This document shows positions 34,352 to 42,935 of a stretch of 58,904 nt of DNA, one piece after another. The notes under the pieces are model-generated. The model worked only from the letters and a program-made list of their open reading frames with translations, searched no databases and was not told the origin of the DNA. How positions within the stretch are numbered: the stretch's first letter is position 1; each line of letters begins with the position of its first letter. The DNA is from Clostridium homopropionicum DSM 5847 (lineage in GTDB: Bacteria; Bacillota; Clostridia; Clostridiales; Clostridiaceae). Made by a program: the position numbers and the translations under genes. The DNA is taken from the NCBI RefSeq assembly GCF_001263795.1, contig NZ_LHUR01000028.1:1-58904 (forward strand), in the 5' to 3' direction.

Positions 34352-35665
34352 ATGAATAAACAAATTGTAAAACCATCGCTGCTGCCAGGATTTATGGAAT
34401 TGTTGCCAGCGGATCAAATAGTTTTTAATGGAATGATGGATAAAATACGCAATGTATATGAAAAATATGGGTTTATACCTATGGATACACCAGCTATAGA
34501 AAAATCAGAAGTGCTTTTAGCAAAAGGCGGAGGAGAAACTGAAAAACAAATATATAGATTTAACAAAGGTGATAGTGATTTATCCTTAAGATTTGATTTG
34601 ACAGTACCTCTAGCAAGGTATGTTGCACAGCACATGAATGAACTTACCTTCCCTTTTCGCAGATATCAGATAGGAAAAGTATATAGGGGAGAAAAGAGTC
34701 AAAAGGGTCGTTATAGAGAATTTTATCAATGCGATATAGACATTATAGGTAATGAAAAATTGAGCGTTATAAACGATGCGCAGCTTCCAAGCATAATTTT
34801 TTCAATCTTTAAGGAGCTTGGATTAAATGAATTTAAAATACATATAAATAATAGAAAAGTAATCAGTGGATTTTTCGAAGCCTTAGGAATTGAAAATAAG
34901 ACAGAGGTTTTAAGGATAATAGATAAGGTAGACAAAATAGGAGTAGATAAGGTAAAGGCAGAACTTAAGGATAATGCAATTTCTTATGAAAGTATAGAAA
35001 AAATTGCAGAGTTTATTAGTTTTAATGGAAGCAATGAAGAAGCCTTAGCCTTCCTTAAAGAATTAAATATTACAGACAAGAGTTTTATTGAAGGGGTTGA
35101 AGAGCTTGCTAAGGTTGTTCACTATATGGAAGCCTTTGGAGTATCTCTGGAAAACTTTATAATAGATTTAAAGATAGCTAGAGGACTAGATTATTACACA
35201 GGAACAGTTTTTGAAACTACACTAGATAAATATCCTGAGGTAGGATCTATCTGTTCTGGAGGCAGATATGATAATTTAGCTGAAAATTATACTAACAAGA
35301 ATTTACCTGGAGTTGGAATATCTATTGGATTAACTAGATTATTTTCTCAGCTAAAGGACTTAGGCCTACTAAAAGGTGATAATCCATCAACTTTAACTGA
35401 GGTTTTAGTAGTTCCTGTGGAGGATACTATGGATTATTGCATAAATATAGCTAATAAATTAAGAGAGAATAATATAGTTACAGAAGTTTACCTTGAAGAA
35501 GGAAACGTGAACAAGAAATTAAAATATGCAAACAAATTAGGAATAGCAAATGTAATTTTGGTTGGAGGAGAAGAAGTAAACAGCGGGCTATTGACCTTTA
35601 AAAAGTTTGATACTGGAGAACAATTTAAGCTGTCTTTAGATGAAATTATTAAGAGATTTAAATAA
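34352..35665 (+). CDS. hisS: Histidyl-tRNA synthetase
   Basis: This is a 437-aa class II synthetase. It has motif 2 GKVYRGEKSQKGRYREFYQ, the histidine-specific RGLDYYTGTVFE, motif 3-type GSICSGGRYDNL and GVGISIGLTRL, then an anticodon-binding domain (residues about 340-430). A HisZ regulatory paralogue would usually lack part of these, so HisRS is favoured. Two ATGs lie at 34349 and 34352 after GGAGG; the second has better spacing. A strong terminator follows. Confidence 0.92.
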   Translation: MNKQIVKPSLLPGFMELLPADQIVFNGMMDKIRNVYEKYGFIPMDTPAIEKSEVLLAKGGGETEKQIYRFNKGDSDLSLRFDLTVPLARYVAQHMNELTFPFRRYQIGKVYRGEKSQKGRYREFYQCDIDIIGNEKLSVINDAQLPSIIFSIFKELGLNEFKIHINNRKVISGFFEALGIENKTEVLRIIDKVDKIGVDKVKAELKDNAISYESIEKIAEFISFNGSNEEALAFLKELNITDKSFIEGVEELAKVVHYMEAFGVSLENFIIDLKIARGLDYYTGTVFETTLDKYPEVGSICSGGRYDNLAENYTNKNLPGVGISIGLTRLFSQLKDLGLLKGDNPSTLTEVLVVPVEDTMDYCINIANKLRENNIVTEVYLEEGNVNKKLKYANKLGIANVILVGGEEVNSGLLTFKKFDTGEQFKLSLDEIIKRFK

Positions 35666-35683
35666 GGCATGAGTATAAATTCG

Positions 35684-35717
35684 GGGTTAAGAGACTTAGA
35701 TTCTCTTAACCCTTTTT
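35684..35717 (+). terminator. Terminator after hisS
   Basis: GGGTTAAGAGA and TCTCTTAACCC form a long stem around CTTAGA-like loop sequence, then TTTTT. The ABC gene starts 14 bp further on. Confidence 0.85.
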
Positions 35718-35730
35718 AGGAGGGGAAAGT

Positions 35731-36453
35731 ATGGGAAACACCATTGTAGTGGATAAGGTAAGTAAAAGTCTAGGTAAAAAAATGGTCTTAAAAGATATTG
35801 ACTTAAGTATCCAAAAAGGACAGATATATGGGCTAATAGGACCCTCAGGAGCTGGAAAGACAACTCTTGTAAAAATGATAGTGGGAATGGAGAAGGCTGA
35901 TACAGGATCAATTCAGGTGCTGGATAAAAAAGTGCCTAATCTTCAGCTATTGAACCATATTGGTTATATGGCTCAAGCAGATGCTCTTTATACAGAATTA
36001 ACAGGGCTTGAGAATCTGAAATTCTTTGCCTCCTTGTTTAAGATGAATAAAACAGAACAAAAAGAGAGAATATCGTATGCAGCAGAACTAGTAAATTTAA
36101 CTAATGAGCTAAATAAAAGAGTTTCTGCTTATTCAGGTGGAATGAAAAGAAGACTTTCCCTTGCAATAGCCTTAATTCAAAATCCTAAAATACTTATATT
36201 AGATGAACCAACTGTTGGTATTGATCCTGAACTTAGCTTTTCAATTTGGAATGAGTTGTTTCGTTTAAAGAATGAGGAGGAAAAAACCATTCTTGTTACA
36301 ACACATGTTATGGGAGAAGCTGAAAAATGTGATTATCTTGCAATGGTTAGAGAGGGATGTATCCTAACCAAGGGAACTCCAAAGGAATTAAAGGAGCATT
36401 ATAAAGTAGATAGTTTAGAGGATGTATTTTTGAAGGCAGGTGGAATTAAATAA
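35731..36453 (+). CDS. ABC transporter ATP-binding protein
   Basis: The 240-aa protein has Walker A GPSGAGKTTL, the Q-loop region MAQADALYTELTG, the signature YSGGMKRRLSLA, Walker B ILILDEPTVGIDP and the H-loop VTTHVMGEAE. It is of the drug/antibiotic export type (DrrA/CcmA-like). The permease gene starts one base after its stop (ATG at 36453), so they form one exporter. AGGAGGGG precedes its ATG, right behind the hisS terminator. The substrate is unknown. Confidence 0.94.
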   Translation: MGNTIVVDKVSKSLGKKMVLKDIDLSIQKGQIYGLIGPSGAGKTTLVKMIVGMEKADTGSIQVLDKKVPNLQLLNHIGYMAQADALYTELTGLENLKFFASLFKMNKTEQKERISYAAELVNLTNELNKRVSAYSGGMKRRLSLAIALIQNPKILILDEPTVGIDPELSFSIWNELFRLKNEEEKTILVTTHVMGEAEKCDYLAMVREGCILTKGTPKELKEHYKVDSLEDVFLKAGGIK

Positions 36454-37496
36454 TGAGAACAAAGGCTTTAGTAAGTAGAATATGTCAGCAGATGCTAAGA
36501 GATAAAAGAACATTAGGATTACTGTTCATTGCTCCATTATTAATTCTTACCTTAATGTATTTTATATTTAATGGAAATGCAGTTGATCCTAAACTAGGTA
36601 TAGTTAATGTTAGTAAAAGTGTAACAGAAGCTCTAGAAAAGAATGATATTAACATAATAGAGTATAAAGAAGCAAATAACGATGTGATTATTTCAGATAA
36701 CCTGGATGGATTACTCCGAGTAGAGGATAATAAATTAAAGTTAACACTTCAAAATAGTGATCCTAGCAAGTCAAAAGCATTACTAATGAAAATAAATCAA
36801 GCTGTATTAGCCCAAGCACAAGTTAACAATATTGCAGCTCCTGCTTTAAAGGCTCCAAGTATTGATGTAAGTTATTTATATGGAGATAGTGAAACTACGT
36901 TTTTTGATGTATTAAGCCCAATACTGGTAGGTTTTTTCGTTTTCTTCTTTGTTTTTCTTATTTCAGGAATAGGTCTTTTAAGGGAGAGAACTACAGGAAC
37001 CTTGGAAAGACTAATGGCTACACCTATTAGAAGACAAGAAGTGGTATTTGGATATTTGATAGGCTACGGAATATTTGCCGTGGCACAGACGATTCTTGTG
37101 GTACTGTATTCAGTTAATGTTTTAGACATTACCCTAGTAGGCTCTATATGGAATGTAATACTCATCAACCTATTGCTAGCTTTAGTAGCACTTTCATTAG
37201 GGATTTTCTTATCCACTTTTGCAGCCTCTGAATTTCAAATGATTCAGTTTATTCCAATTGTCATAGTACCTCAGGTATTCTTTGCAGGAATTTTCCCACT
37301 TGAAGGTATGGCAGATTGGCTAAGGGGAATTGGTAAAATCATGCCTATATATTATGGTGCAGATGCCTTAAAAGGAGTAATGTATAAAGGCTTAAGTTTA
37401 AGTGATATTAGTACAGATATATTTGTGTTAATTATATTTGCAATAATTTTCATTGTGCTAAATATAGTTACTTTAAAGAAGTATAGAAGGTTGTAG
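36453..37496 (+). CDS. ABC-2-type permease
   Basis: The 347-aa protein has one N-terminal helix, a large extracytoplasmic loop (residues about 45-150), and five C-terminal helices, starting FFDVLSPILVGFFVFFFVFLISG and ending LIIFAIIFIVLNIV. The sequence LLRERTTGTLERLMATPI after the second helix is the ABC-2 hallmark. It shares a base with the ATPase gene and is translationally coupled to it. The exporter's cargo is unknown; it may be a drug or lipid-like compound. Confidence 0.92.
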   Translation: MRTKALVSRICQQMLRDKRTLGLLFIAPLLILTLMYFIFNGNAVDPKLGIVNVSKSVTEALEKNDINIIEYKEANNDVIISDNLDGLLRVEDNKLKLTLQNSDPSKSKALLMKINQAVLAQAQVNNIAAPALKAPSIDVSYLYGDSETTFFDVLSPILVGFFVFFFVFLISGIGLLRERTTGTLERLMATPIRRQEVVFGYLIGYGIFAVAQTILVVLYSVNVLDITLVGSIWNVILINLLLALVALSLGIFLSTFAASEFQMIQFIPIVIVPQVFFAGIFPLEGMADWLRGIGKIMPIYYGADALKGVMYKGLSLSDISTDIFVLIIFAIIFIVLNIVTLKKYRRL

Positions 37497-37602
37497 AAAA
37501 TAGTAAAAATCTTATATACCCTGGCTGAATAGATAGGATAAATTGAAAATTATTTACATATGTATTATAATATTTACAAATATGAGTGAAGAGGTAATAT
37601 AT

Positions 37603-38421
37603 ATGGAAAATATAAAAAAATATCCTAATTTAAAAGGGGCCATTTTTTTAGTGCTATATTATGAGTTTATAGCACTAGTACCATCTTTGATTTTTGAATT
37701 AATAAGGCAGATATTTAGAATACCAAAAAATAATCAGATTATTTCAATGCTCACAGTTATATCTACTTTTATGTTGACTCTGCTATGGTTAAAGAGAAAA
37801 AATAGATTAAATATATCTAAAGATATGTTTTTGCTAAAGAAATTTTCGGTATCTAGGTTTATTATAATTGCTATAACAACAGTTGGAATGTTACTTTGCA
37901 TAGTGAGAATTAATGAAATAGTATTGAATATTTTCCCAGTACCTAAGTTCATTGAAGAGTTATTTTCTTCTCAATTACTAGGTGGTACAAGTGAAACTTT
38001 GATATTCGTGAGGATAGTGATAGTAGCCCCTATAATAGAAGAAGTAATTTTTAGAGGAATCATTTTAAGAGGATTTTTAAGTAATTATTCTGAGAGAAAA
38101 GCAATATTTTTATCCGCATTAATATTTGCCATAATACATTTTAATATATGGCAGTTCCCTAGTGCCTTTTGTGTAGGAACTTTTGCTGGATGGATATTCT
38201 CTAGAACTAGATCTATTTCAACCTGCATTTTAATTCATAGTTTATATAATGGAAGTAGTCTTTTAATTAGTTTTGTGGGCGATAATAGTTTAGTGCTTGA
38301 CAATATAAGAGGCACTAGTTATCCTGAACTTATTGGACTAGTTATGTTGGTTTTAGGAATACTTTGGCTTAAGAGAAGCTATAAAAATTCTCAGATAAAA
38401 GATGTGGAAGCTTCTATATGA
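37603..38421 (+). CDS. CPBP-family intramembrane glutamic protease
   Basis: This is a 272-aa integral membrane protein with about seven to eight helices and the CPBP (Abi) motifs EEVIFRG (EExxxR), FAIIHF (FxxxH-type) and the LIHSLYN helix. Members cleave or bind prenylated or bacteriocin-related proteins; some give immunity. A longer frame begins at 37543; the ATG at 37603 with GAGG upstream was chosen. It is 106 bp after the ABC exporter and could act in the same resistance module, but this is inference. Confidence 0.88.
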   Translation: MENIKKYPNLKGAIFLVLYYEFIALVPSLIFELIRQIFRIPKNNQIISMLTVISTFMLTLLWLKRKNRLNISKDMFLLKKFSVSRFIIIAITTVGMLLCIVRINEIVLNIFPVPKFIEELFSSQLLGGTSETLIFVRIVIVAPIIEEVIFRGIILRGFLSNYSERKAIFLSALIFAIIHFNIWQFPSAFCVGTFAGWIFSRTRSISTCILIHSLYNGSSLLISFVGDNSLVLDNIRGTSYPELIGLVMLVLGILWLKRSYKNSQIKDVEASI

Positions 38422-38614
38422 AAAGTTTATTTGATTTGAGTTTTACTTGAGCCTTTTATAGAAGGTATAAAATTATGCCATAAAATAAATAGGGAAGGAA
38501 GGCTATTCATAATAATAGGAAGGGATACTTTTCCATCTGCTCTATATATTTTAGAAAATTATAATAGGGTATAATAATACATAATCAATTATATTTTTAG
38601 AGAGGACTATTATT

Positions 38615-39148
38615 ATGAAGATAGAGTATGATTTAACTAAAGAGGATTATGTAGAATATAATCTGCATTTTATTTCAACTTCTGAAACTATGAAGAAATC
38701 TTTATTTATACAGAGATATATAATTTCTCTGATATTTTTGGTAGCACCCTTTTTGGTTGTAAAAATTACCGATGCACCTTTAATGTATTGGATAGTGGTT
38801 TTCATAATTGTATATGTATTATGGGTTGCTTTTTATGTTAGGTTCTTAAAGCGTTCTGTAAAGAAAAGAATCGAAAAGCTAGTGGCAGAGGGGAAAAATA
38901 CTAACATATTCGGTAATCATAGCTTAACTTTAACTGAAGAAGGAGTTGTAGAAACTAGCAGCTTAGGAGAAGCTAAAACTAATTGGTCAGCTGTTGAGAA
39001 AGTATATGATACTGAGAAGTATTTGTATATCTATATTAGTTCCATTAATGCTTATATTATTCCAGTAAGAGCATTTAAAAGTTTAGATGAAAAGAATGAA
39101 TTCTTGAGAAAAATAAATGATGGGATGGATAAAGCCAATGAAAAATAA
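38615..39148 (+). CDS. YcxB-like membrane protein
   Basis: The 177-aa protein starts with a beta-type segment (KIEYDLTKEDYVEYNLHFIS), followed by two close transmembrane helices (SLIFLVAPFLVVKI and YWIVVFIIVYVLWVAF). A C-terminal domain contains SLTLTEEGVVETSSLGEAKTNWSAVEKVYDTEKYLYIYIS, the YcxB C-terminal pattern. The function of the family is unknown. The DUF2164 gene begins within its last codons. Confidence 0.78.
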   Translation: MKIEYDLTKEDYVEYNLHFISTSETMKKSLFIQRYIISLIFLVAPFLVVKITDAPLMYWIVVFIIVYVLWVAFYVRFLKRSVKKRIEKLVAEGKNTNIFGNHSLTLTEEGVVETSSLGEAKTNWSAVEKVYDTEKYLYIYISSINAYIIPVRAFKSLDEKNEFLRKINDGMDKANEK

Positions 39149-39371
39149 AAACAACCTAAAACTTAGTAAAGAAAAAAGAGAACAGATGAAAAATGAAATT
39201 AAAGTATACTTCTCTAATGAACGAGATGAAGATTTAGGAGATTTAGGGGCAGGGCTAATTTTAGATTTTATTATAGAAGAGCTAGCACCTGAATTTTATA
39301 ATCAAGGGGTATTTGATGCCTACCAATACATGAATGATAGGATGGAGGATGTGTTGGGACTGCAGAAGTAG
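39138..39371 (+). CDS. DUF2164-family small protein
   Basis: The 77-aa cytosolic protein has LSKEKREQMKNEIKVYFSNERDEDLGDL, GLILDFIIEELAPEFYNQGV and YMNDRMEDVL, which is the DUF2164 pattern. The ATG at 39138 overlaps the end of the YcxB-like gene by 11 bp; an in-frame ATG at 39117 is also possible, and neither has a strong ribosome-binding site. Function is unknown. Confidence 0.7.
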   Translation: MKNKNNLKLSKEKREQMKNEIKVYFSNERDEDLGDLGAGLILDFIIEELAPEFYNQGVFDAYQYMNDRMEDVLGLQK

Positions 39372-39403
39372 TAAAATTTAAAATTGATAAATAAAGTTTA
39401 GAT

Positions 39404-39434
39404 AAACCGTTACTAGTAGTGTAGCGGTTTTTAT
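39404..39434 (+). terminator. Terminator after the DUF2164 gene
   Basis: AAACCGTTAC and GTAGCGGTTT pair (one G-U) around TAGTAGT, then TTTAT. Confidence 0.75.
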
Positions 39435-39485
39435 ATTTTGGTGTTAGTTAACTATATAAAAAGTTTTACTGTTATAATATAGCAT

Positions 39486-39521
39486 TTTATCAATAAATAT
39501 ATATATAAATTTATTGATAAA
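39486..39521. promoter_or_regulatory. Palindromic operator candidate upstream of the antitoxin gene
   Basis: A perfect 13-bp inverted repeat TTTATCAATAAAT / ATTTATTGATAAA with a 10-bp AT spacer lies 55 bp before the Phd/YefM-type gene. Antitoxins of this family bind palindromes at their own promoters. The spacer and following DNA also repeat TATATATA, so bending or melting is possible. Confidence 0.5.
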
Positions 39522-39575
39522 TTTATATATATAACATATAATAATATTAGATAATTAGTGAAATGAGGTGGTCTA

Positions 39576-39905
39576 ATGATAAATAACATGGTTGCAAGTA
39601 ATATGCTAAATTCTATAGTTCCTATTTCAAGGTTTAATAAAGGTGAAGCAAACAAAATATTTGATGAAGTAAATAAAAGTGGGTTTAAGATTGTTGTAAA
39701 GAATAATAAGCCAGCTTGTGTATTAATTACTCCGGAGACATATCAGGAAATGATTGAAATAATTGAAAACTATAATTTATACGTAGAAGCAGAAAAGAGA
39801 ATGAAAAACGCAAGCGTTAATGATTTTGTGTCAAGCGATGATGTGCTTCAAGAACTTGGCATTAAAAAAGATGAATTAAACGATATTGAAGTGGATATTG
39901 AATAA
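39576..39905 (+). CDS. Phd/YefM-family antitoxin, apparently orphan
   Basis: The 109-aa protein has an N-terminal Phd/YefM fold: MLNSIVPISRFNKGEANKIFDEV, then SGFKIVVKNNKPACVLITPETYQEMIE. These bind DNA through the N-terminal domain and neutralise a toxin with the C-terminal tail, here the acidic ELNDIEVDIE. No toxin frame (Doc, YoeB or RelE type) follows; the next 90 bp hold a large hairpin. It may be an orphan left after loss of its toxin, or it may act alone. The palindrome upstream suits autoregulation. Confidence 0.82.
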   Translation: MINNMVASNMLNSIVPISRFNKGEANKIFDEVNKSGFKIVVKNNKPACVLITPETYQEMIEIIENYNLYVEAEKRMKNASVNDFVSSDDVLQELGIKKDELNDIEVDIE

Positions 39906-39928
39906 TGGAAAATTATAAATTAAATAGC

Positions 39929-39996
39929 ACCCTCCAGAATTTAATCTATAAGTGAATATATATCTTATAGATTAAATTCTGGAGGGTAATTTTTTT
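39929..39996. terminator. Perfect 24-bp inverted repeat with T-run
   Basis: Arms 39929-39952 and 39964-39987 (ACCCTCCAGAATTTAATC... and its exact reverse complement) enclose an 11-base loop and are followed by seven T (39990-39996). It closes the antitoxin transcript. The unusual perfection of the arms could also mark an inserted element. Confidence 0.7.
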
Positions 39997-40149
39997 ATGG
40001 CATTATATAGACAATTACAACTATCATTCTGGCGTGAAGCTTTTGTAATGGATGATGTTGTACATAGTAACTACAACTGTACACAGCGATTGTACATTTT
40101 AACAGCAACTATGTGCAGCAGTATTATAAATCTATTCAAAAATAATTAA
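39997..40149 (+). pseudogene. Short frame resembling the N-terminus of a phage replisome organiser (remnant)
   Basis: A 50-codon frame begins MALYRQLQLSFWREAFVMD, which resembles the conserved start of phage/DnaD-type replisome organisers (xYRQxxxSFWxDxF). After that the sequence loses any likeness and ends. GGAGGG from the hairpin arm lies ahead of the ATG. The 3' half overlaps the TGTACA repeats before the sigma-54 promoter, so it is probably not functional coding. I call it a decayed fragment with low confidence. Confidence 0.3.
40059..40117 (+). promoter_or_regulatory. Candidate upstream activator sites (TGTACA repeats)
   Basis: Three TGTACA hexamers (40059-40064, 40078-40083, 40091-40096) and a TGTGCA (40112-40117) lie 75 to 130 bp before the sigma-54 promoter. 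This is the usual distance for enhancer sites of AAA+ activators. The activator encoded at 43159 is the natural candidate to bind them. Confidence 0.5.
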
Positions 40150-40189
40150 GAATTATTATATATTAGCAATGAATCGCACAAAAATTTTT

Positions 40190-40206
40190 TTGGCATAGAT
40201 GTTGCT
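40190..40206 (+). promoter_or_regulatory. Sigma-54 (-24/-12) promoter of the CoA-transferase operon
   Basis: TTGGCATAGATGTTGCT has GG at 40192-40193 and GC at 40204-40205, with exactly 10 bases between. This fits the consensus TGGCAC-N5-TTGC. Transcription should start near 40217, 37 bp before the first gene. It implies RpoN and an AAA+ activator for expression. Confidence 0.8.
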
Positions 40207-40253
40207 ATTATGTATTTGCGAGGTTAATTAAAATTGAAGTGGAGGTATTAAAA

Positions 40254-41006
40254 ATGGCAAAATCAAAAGTTATGTCAATTAACGAAGCTATGAAGCCCAT
40301 AATAAGTAATTCAACAATTATGATGGGTGGATTTGTTGGAGCAGGAGAACCAACATGCTGTATTGATTGGCTAGTAGAAAATGAAATCAAGGGTATTACA
40401 TTAATTGCAAATGAACCAGGCTTAAGTGGGTTTGGGAAGGCTAAGTTGTACAAACATGGGTTAGTAAAAGAACTTATAGCTTCTCATGTAGGAACAACAG
40501 CAGAATCTACTGAAGAATATTTAAAGGGAAATATATTAATTGAACAATTCTATCCAATGGGTACATGGGCAGAAAAAGTAAGAGCAGGGGCTATGGGACT
40601 TGGTGGAGTTCTTGTGCCGGTAGGCGTTGGTATACTAGATGAAGAAGGATTATTCCCTAACTTAAAGGAACCTAAGAAGGTTATTAATGTAAACGGTGTA
40701 GATTGTTTTGTTGAACCTGCACTTACAGCACCATTTTCAATTGTAAAGGCTTGGCGTGCAGACGAACTTGGAAATCTTCAATATAGATATTCAAGCATGA
40801 ACTGCAATCCTATAGTAGCAATGGCAGGTGAATACACAATTGCAGAAGTAGAAGAAATAGTTCCAGTAGGAACAATACCACCAGAATGTGTAGGAACAGC
40901 AGCACCTTTCGTAAATGCAGTTGTTAAAGGGTTAAGTTTAGAAGAACATAACAAAATATATAGAGACCATTGGATTAAAATCGGAAAATTAAAACCAGAA
41001 GTATAA
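40254..41006 (+). CDS. CoA-transferase family I, subunit A (AtoD/CtfA-like)
   Basis: Two-subunit CoA-transferases move CoA between short-chain acids, such as acetate, butyrate and acetoacetate. The 250-aa alpha subunit has the glycine-rich MMGGFVGAGEP near the N-terminus and the EQFYPMGTWAEKVRAGAMGLGG block. DNA frames continue upstream to 40239, but GTGGAGG precedes the ATG at 40254. It is the first gene behind the sigma-54 promoter; subunit B follows after 25 bp. The acid pair used is not predictable. Confidence 0.9.
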   Translation: MAKSKVMSINEAMKPIISNSTIMMGGFVGAGEPTCCIDWLVENEIKGITLIANEPGLSGFGKAKLYKHGLVKELIASHVGTTAESTEEYLKGNILIEQFYPMGTWAEKVRAGAMGLGGVLVPVGVGILDEEGLFPNLKEPKKVINVNGVDCFVEPALTAPFSIVKAWRADELGNLQYRYSSMNCNPIVAMAGEYTIAEVEEIVPVGTIPPECVGTAAPFVNAVVKGLSLEEHNKIYRDHWIKIGKLKPEV

Positions 41007-41031
41007 ATAAATATATGGGGAGGTATAAATT

Positions 41032-41691
41032 ATGGATGAAAGAGAATTAATAGCAAGACGTGCAGCGCAAGAGTTACATGATGGGGAATTAGTTAATTTA
41101 GGCTTCGGTATGCCAACACAGGCTTCAAACTATTTACCAGAAGGAGTAAATCTTACGTTTCACAGTGAAAATGGAATATTTGGAGTAGGACCAAAACCAA
41201 AAACTTCAGAATCAGATGCAGATGTTACTAATGCAGGGACAGAGCCTGTAACGCTATTACCAGGTGCAGCAATAATGGATTTATGTACTTCACTTGGTGC
41301 TATGAGAAGAGGAACCTTGGACGTAACGATTTTAGGAGCTCTTGAAGTGGATCAATTAGGAAATATCTCAAACTGGGCAGTAAACAGAAATGGATTATGG
41401 TGGCCTGGTATCGGCGGTGCAATGGATTTAACTTATGGAACTAAAAAAGTTATTGCCTGCTTAGCACATGCTGATAAAAAAGGAAATTCAAAAATCCTTA
41501 AGAAAGTAACCTTACCGAAAACAGGAGCAAATTGTGTTAGTACAATAATTACAGACAAAGCTGTTTTTGATGTTGGAGATAATGTACTAATATTAAGAGA
41601 AGCAGCTCCTGGAGTTACAGTTGAAGATATAAGAGCAATAACTGAGGCTGATTTTATAATAGCTGATGATTTCCACGAAATGGTACTTTAG
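41032..41691 (+). CDS. CoA-transferase family I, subunit B
   Basis: The 219-aa beta subunit has VNLGFGMPTQASNYLP and the catalytic FHSENGIFG, where Glu46 forms the acyl-glutamyl and glutamyl-CoA intermediates. It then has LPGAAIMDLCTSLGAMRRGTLDV and an ADFIIADDF end. The motif set is intact. GGGGAGG precedes its ATG. The acyl-CoA dehydrogenase gene follows after 42 bp, so the operon joins CoA activation to an oxidation or reduction of an acyl-CoA. Confidence 0.94.
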   Translation: MDERELIARRAAQELHDGELVNLGFGMPTQASNYLPEGVNLTFHSENGIFGVGPKPKTSESDADVTNAGTEPVTLLPGAAIMDLCTSLGAMRRGTLDVTILGALEVDQLGNISNWAVNRNGLWWPGIGGAMDLTYGTKKVIACLAHADKKGNSKILKKVTLPKTGANCVSTIITDKAVFDVGDNVLILREAAPGVTVEDIRAITEADFIIADDFHEMVL

Positions 41692-41733
41692 AAAAGCAAA
41701 TCTTATGACTTTGACTTTAACGGGAGGGTAAAA

Positions 41734-42867
41734 ATGATTACGAAAAGTGAAGATATGATTCAAAGAGGCCGTGAATTTACGGAGAAATATATCAAACCTA
41801 TAGCAAAAGAGCTTGATGAAAATAATAGATTTCCTATGGAACTAAAGGATGATATGGCATCAGAAGGTTTTTTCGGGATACATTATCCAAAAGAATATGG
41901 CGGCTTAGGGCTAGATGCATATACAGCATATGCTACTAATGCTGAACTAGCAAAAGGAAGCGCTGGAATTTCATTATTGTTTACTGTTCATTGGATGGCA
42001 GTAGATACTATAATTAAATATGGAAGCGATGAGATAAAAGAAAAATATCTAAGGGACTTAGTTACAGGTAAAAAAATTGCTGCCTATAGCTTAAGTGAAT
42101 TCCACGCTGGATCCGATGCTTCAGCAATAAAGACTACAGCTGAAAAAGTAGAAGAGGGATGGCTTTTAAACGGAGCAAAATATTTCTGCACCAATGGGGG
42201 AATTGCAGATATATATGTTTTAACTTGTAAAACTGATGTTGAAAAAGGTACAAACGGTATAAGTGTTTTCATATTAGAAAAAGGACAAGATGGATTTAAT
42301 ATAGGTCCTTATAACAACAAAATGGGCTGCAGAAGTTCAGCAACTACAAGCCTTTTCTTAAATAATTGTTTAATTCCACAGGGCAATATTATCGGTGCTG
42401 AGAATGAAGGCTTTAAAATGTCAATGTATGGACTTTGTGGTGGAAGAGTTGGTATGAGTGCTATGGGTATAGGAATTGCAGAGGCTACCTTAGACGAAGC
42501 TGCAACTTATGCAAACAAAAGAATTGCTTTTGGTAAGCCTTTAAGTAAGTTATTTTCTGTGCAAGAAATGATTTCTGACTCTTACGTAAAGCTTCAAGCA
42601 TCAAAGCTTTTATTAAAAATGGTATGTGGAAAAATTGATTCAGGTGAAAATTTTGCATTTGAGTCTTCTGTAGCAAAGCTTTCAGCAGCAGATATGGTAA
42701 ATACAGCTTGCCATAATGCTGTACAAATATTTGGGGGACATGGTTATATGAAGGATAATAATGTAGAGCGATTTGCAAGAGATGGACGTCTTATGGATAT
42801 AGGTGTAGGTTCAAGTGAAGTATTAAAAATGGTAGTTGGTTCTACAGTTTTAAATATGTATAAATAG
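41734..42867 (+). CDS. Acyl-CoA dehydrogenase-family flavoprotein lacking the usual catalytic Glu
   Basis: The 377-aa protein has the ACAD order: a helical N-domain (FFGIHYPKEYGGLGLDAYT), the FAD-binding YSLSEFHAGSDASAIKTTAE, a beta domain, and a C-terminal helical domain with RIAFGKPLSK and QIFGGHGYMKDNNVERFARDGR. In short-chain ACADs the base is the Glu of YEGT; here the site reads GVGS (Val358). The alternative helix-G position is CGGR, also without Glu. So a different base, or reductase-only chemistry, is likely. No etfAB or other electron-transfer genes are in the window. Confidence 0.88.
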   Translation: MITKSEDMIQRGREFTEKYIKPIAKELDENNRFPMELKDDMASEGFFGIHYPKEYGGLGLDAYTAYATNAELAKGSAGISLLFTVHWMAVDTIIKYGSDEIKEKYLRDLVTGKKIAAYSLSEFHAGSDASAIKTTAEKVEEGWLLNGAKYFCTNGGIADIYVLTCKTDVEKGTNGISVFILEKGQDGFNIGPYNNKMGCRSSATTSLFLNNCLIPQGNIIGAENEGFKMSMYGLCGGRVGMSAMGIGIAEATLDEAATYANKRIAFGKPLSKLFSVQEMISDSYVKLQASKLLLKMVCGKIDSGENFAFESSVAKLSAADMVNTACHNAVQIFGGHGYMKDNNVERFARDGRLMDIGVGSSEVLKMVVGSTVLNMYK

Positions 42868-42935
42868 TAAAACTAACTCGTTAAAAAGCTTTATATTTCT
42901 AGTAGAAATTTAAAGGTGGGAAACTTGCATAATAA

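Noticed and set aside
39906-40253. A toxin gene partnered with the Phd/YefM antitoxin
   Set aside because: No frame of toxin size follows. The only frame (39997-40149) looks like a phage replisome organiser fragment.
40239-40253. Upstream start for CoA-transferase subunit A
   Set aside because: The GTGGAGG site lies inside this stretch, so the ATG at 40254 is the start.
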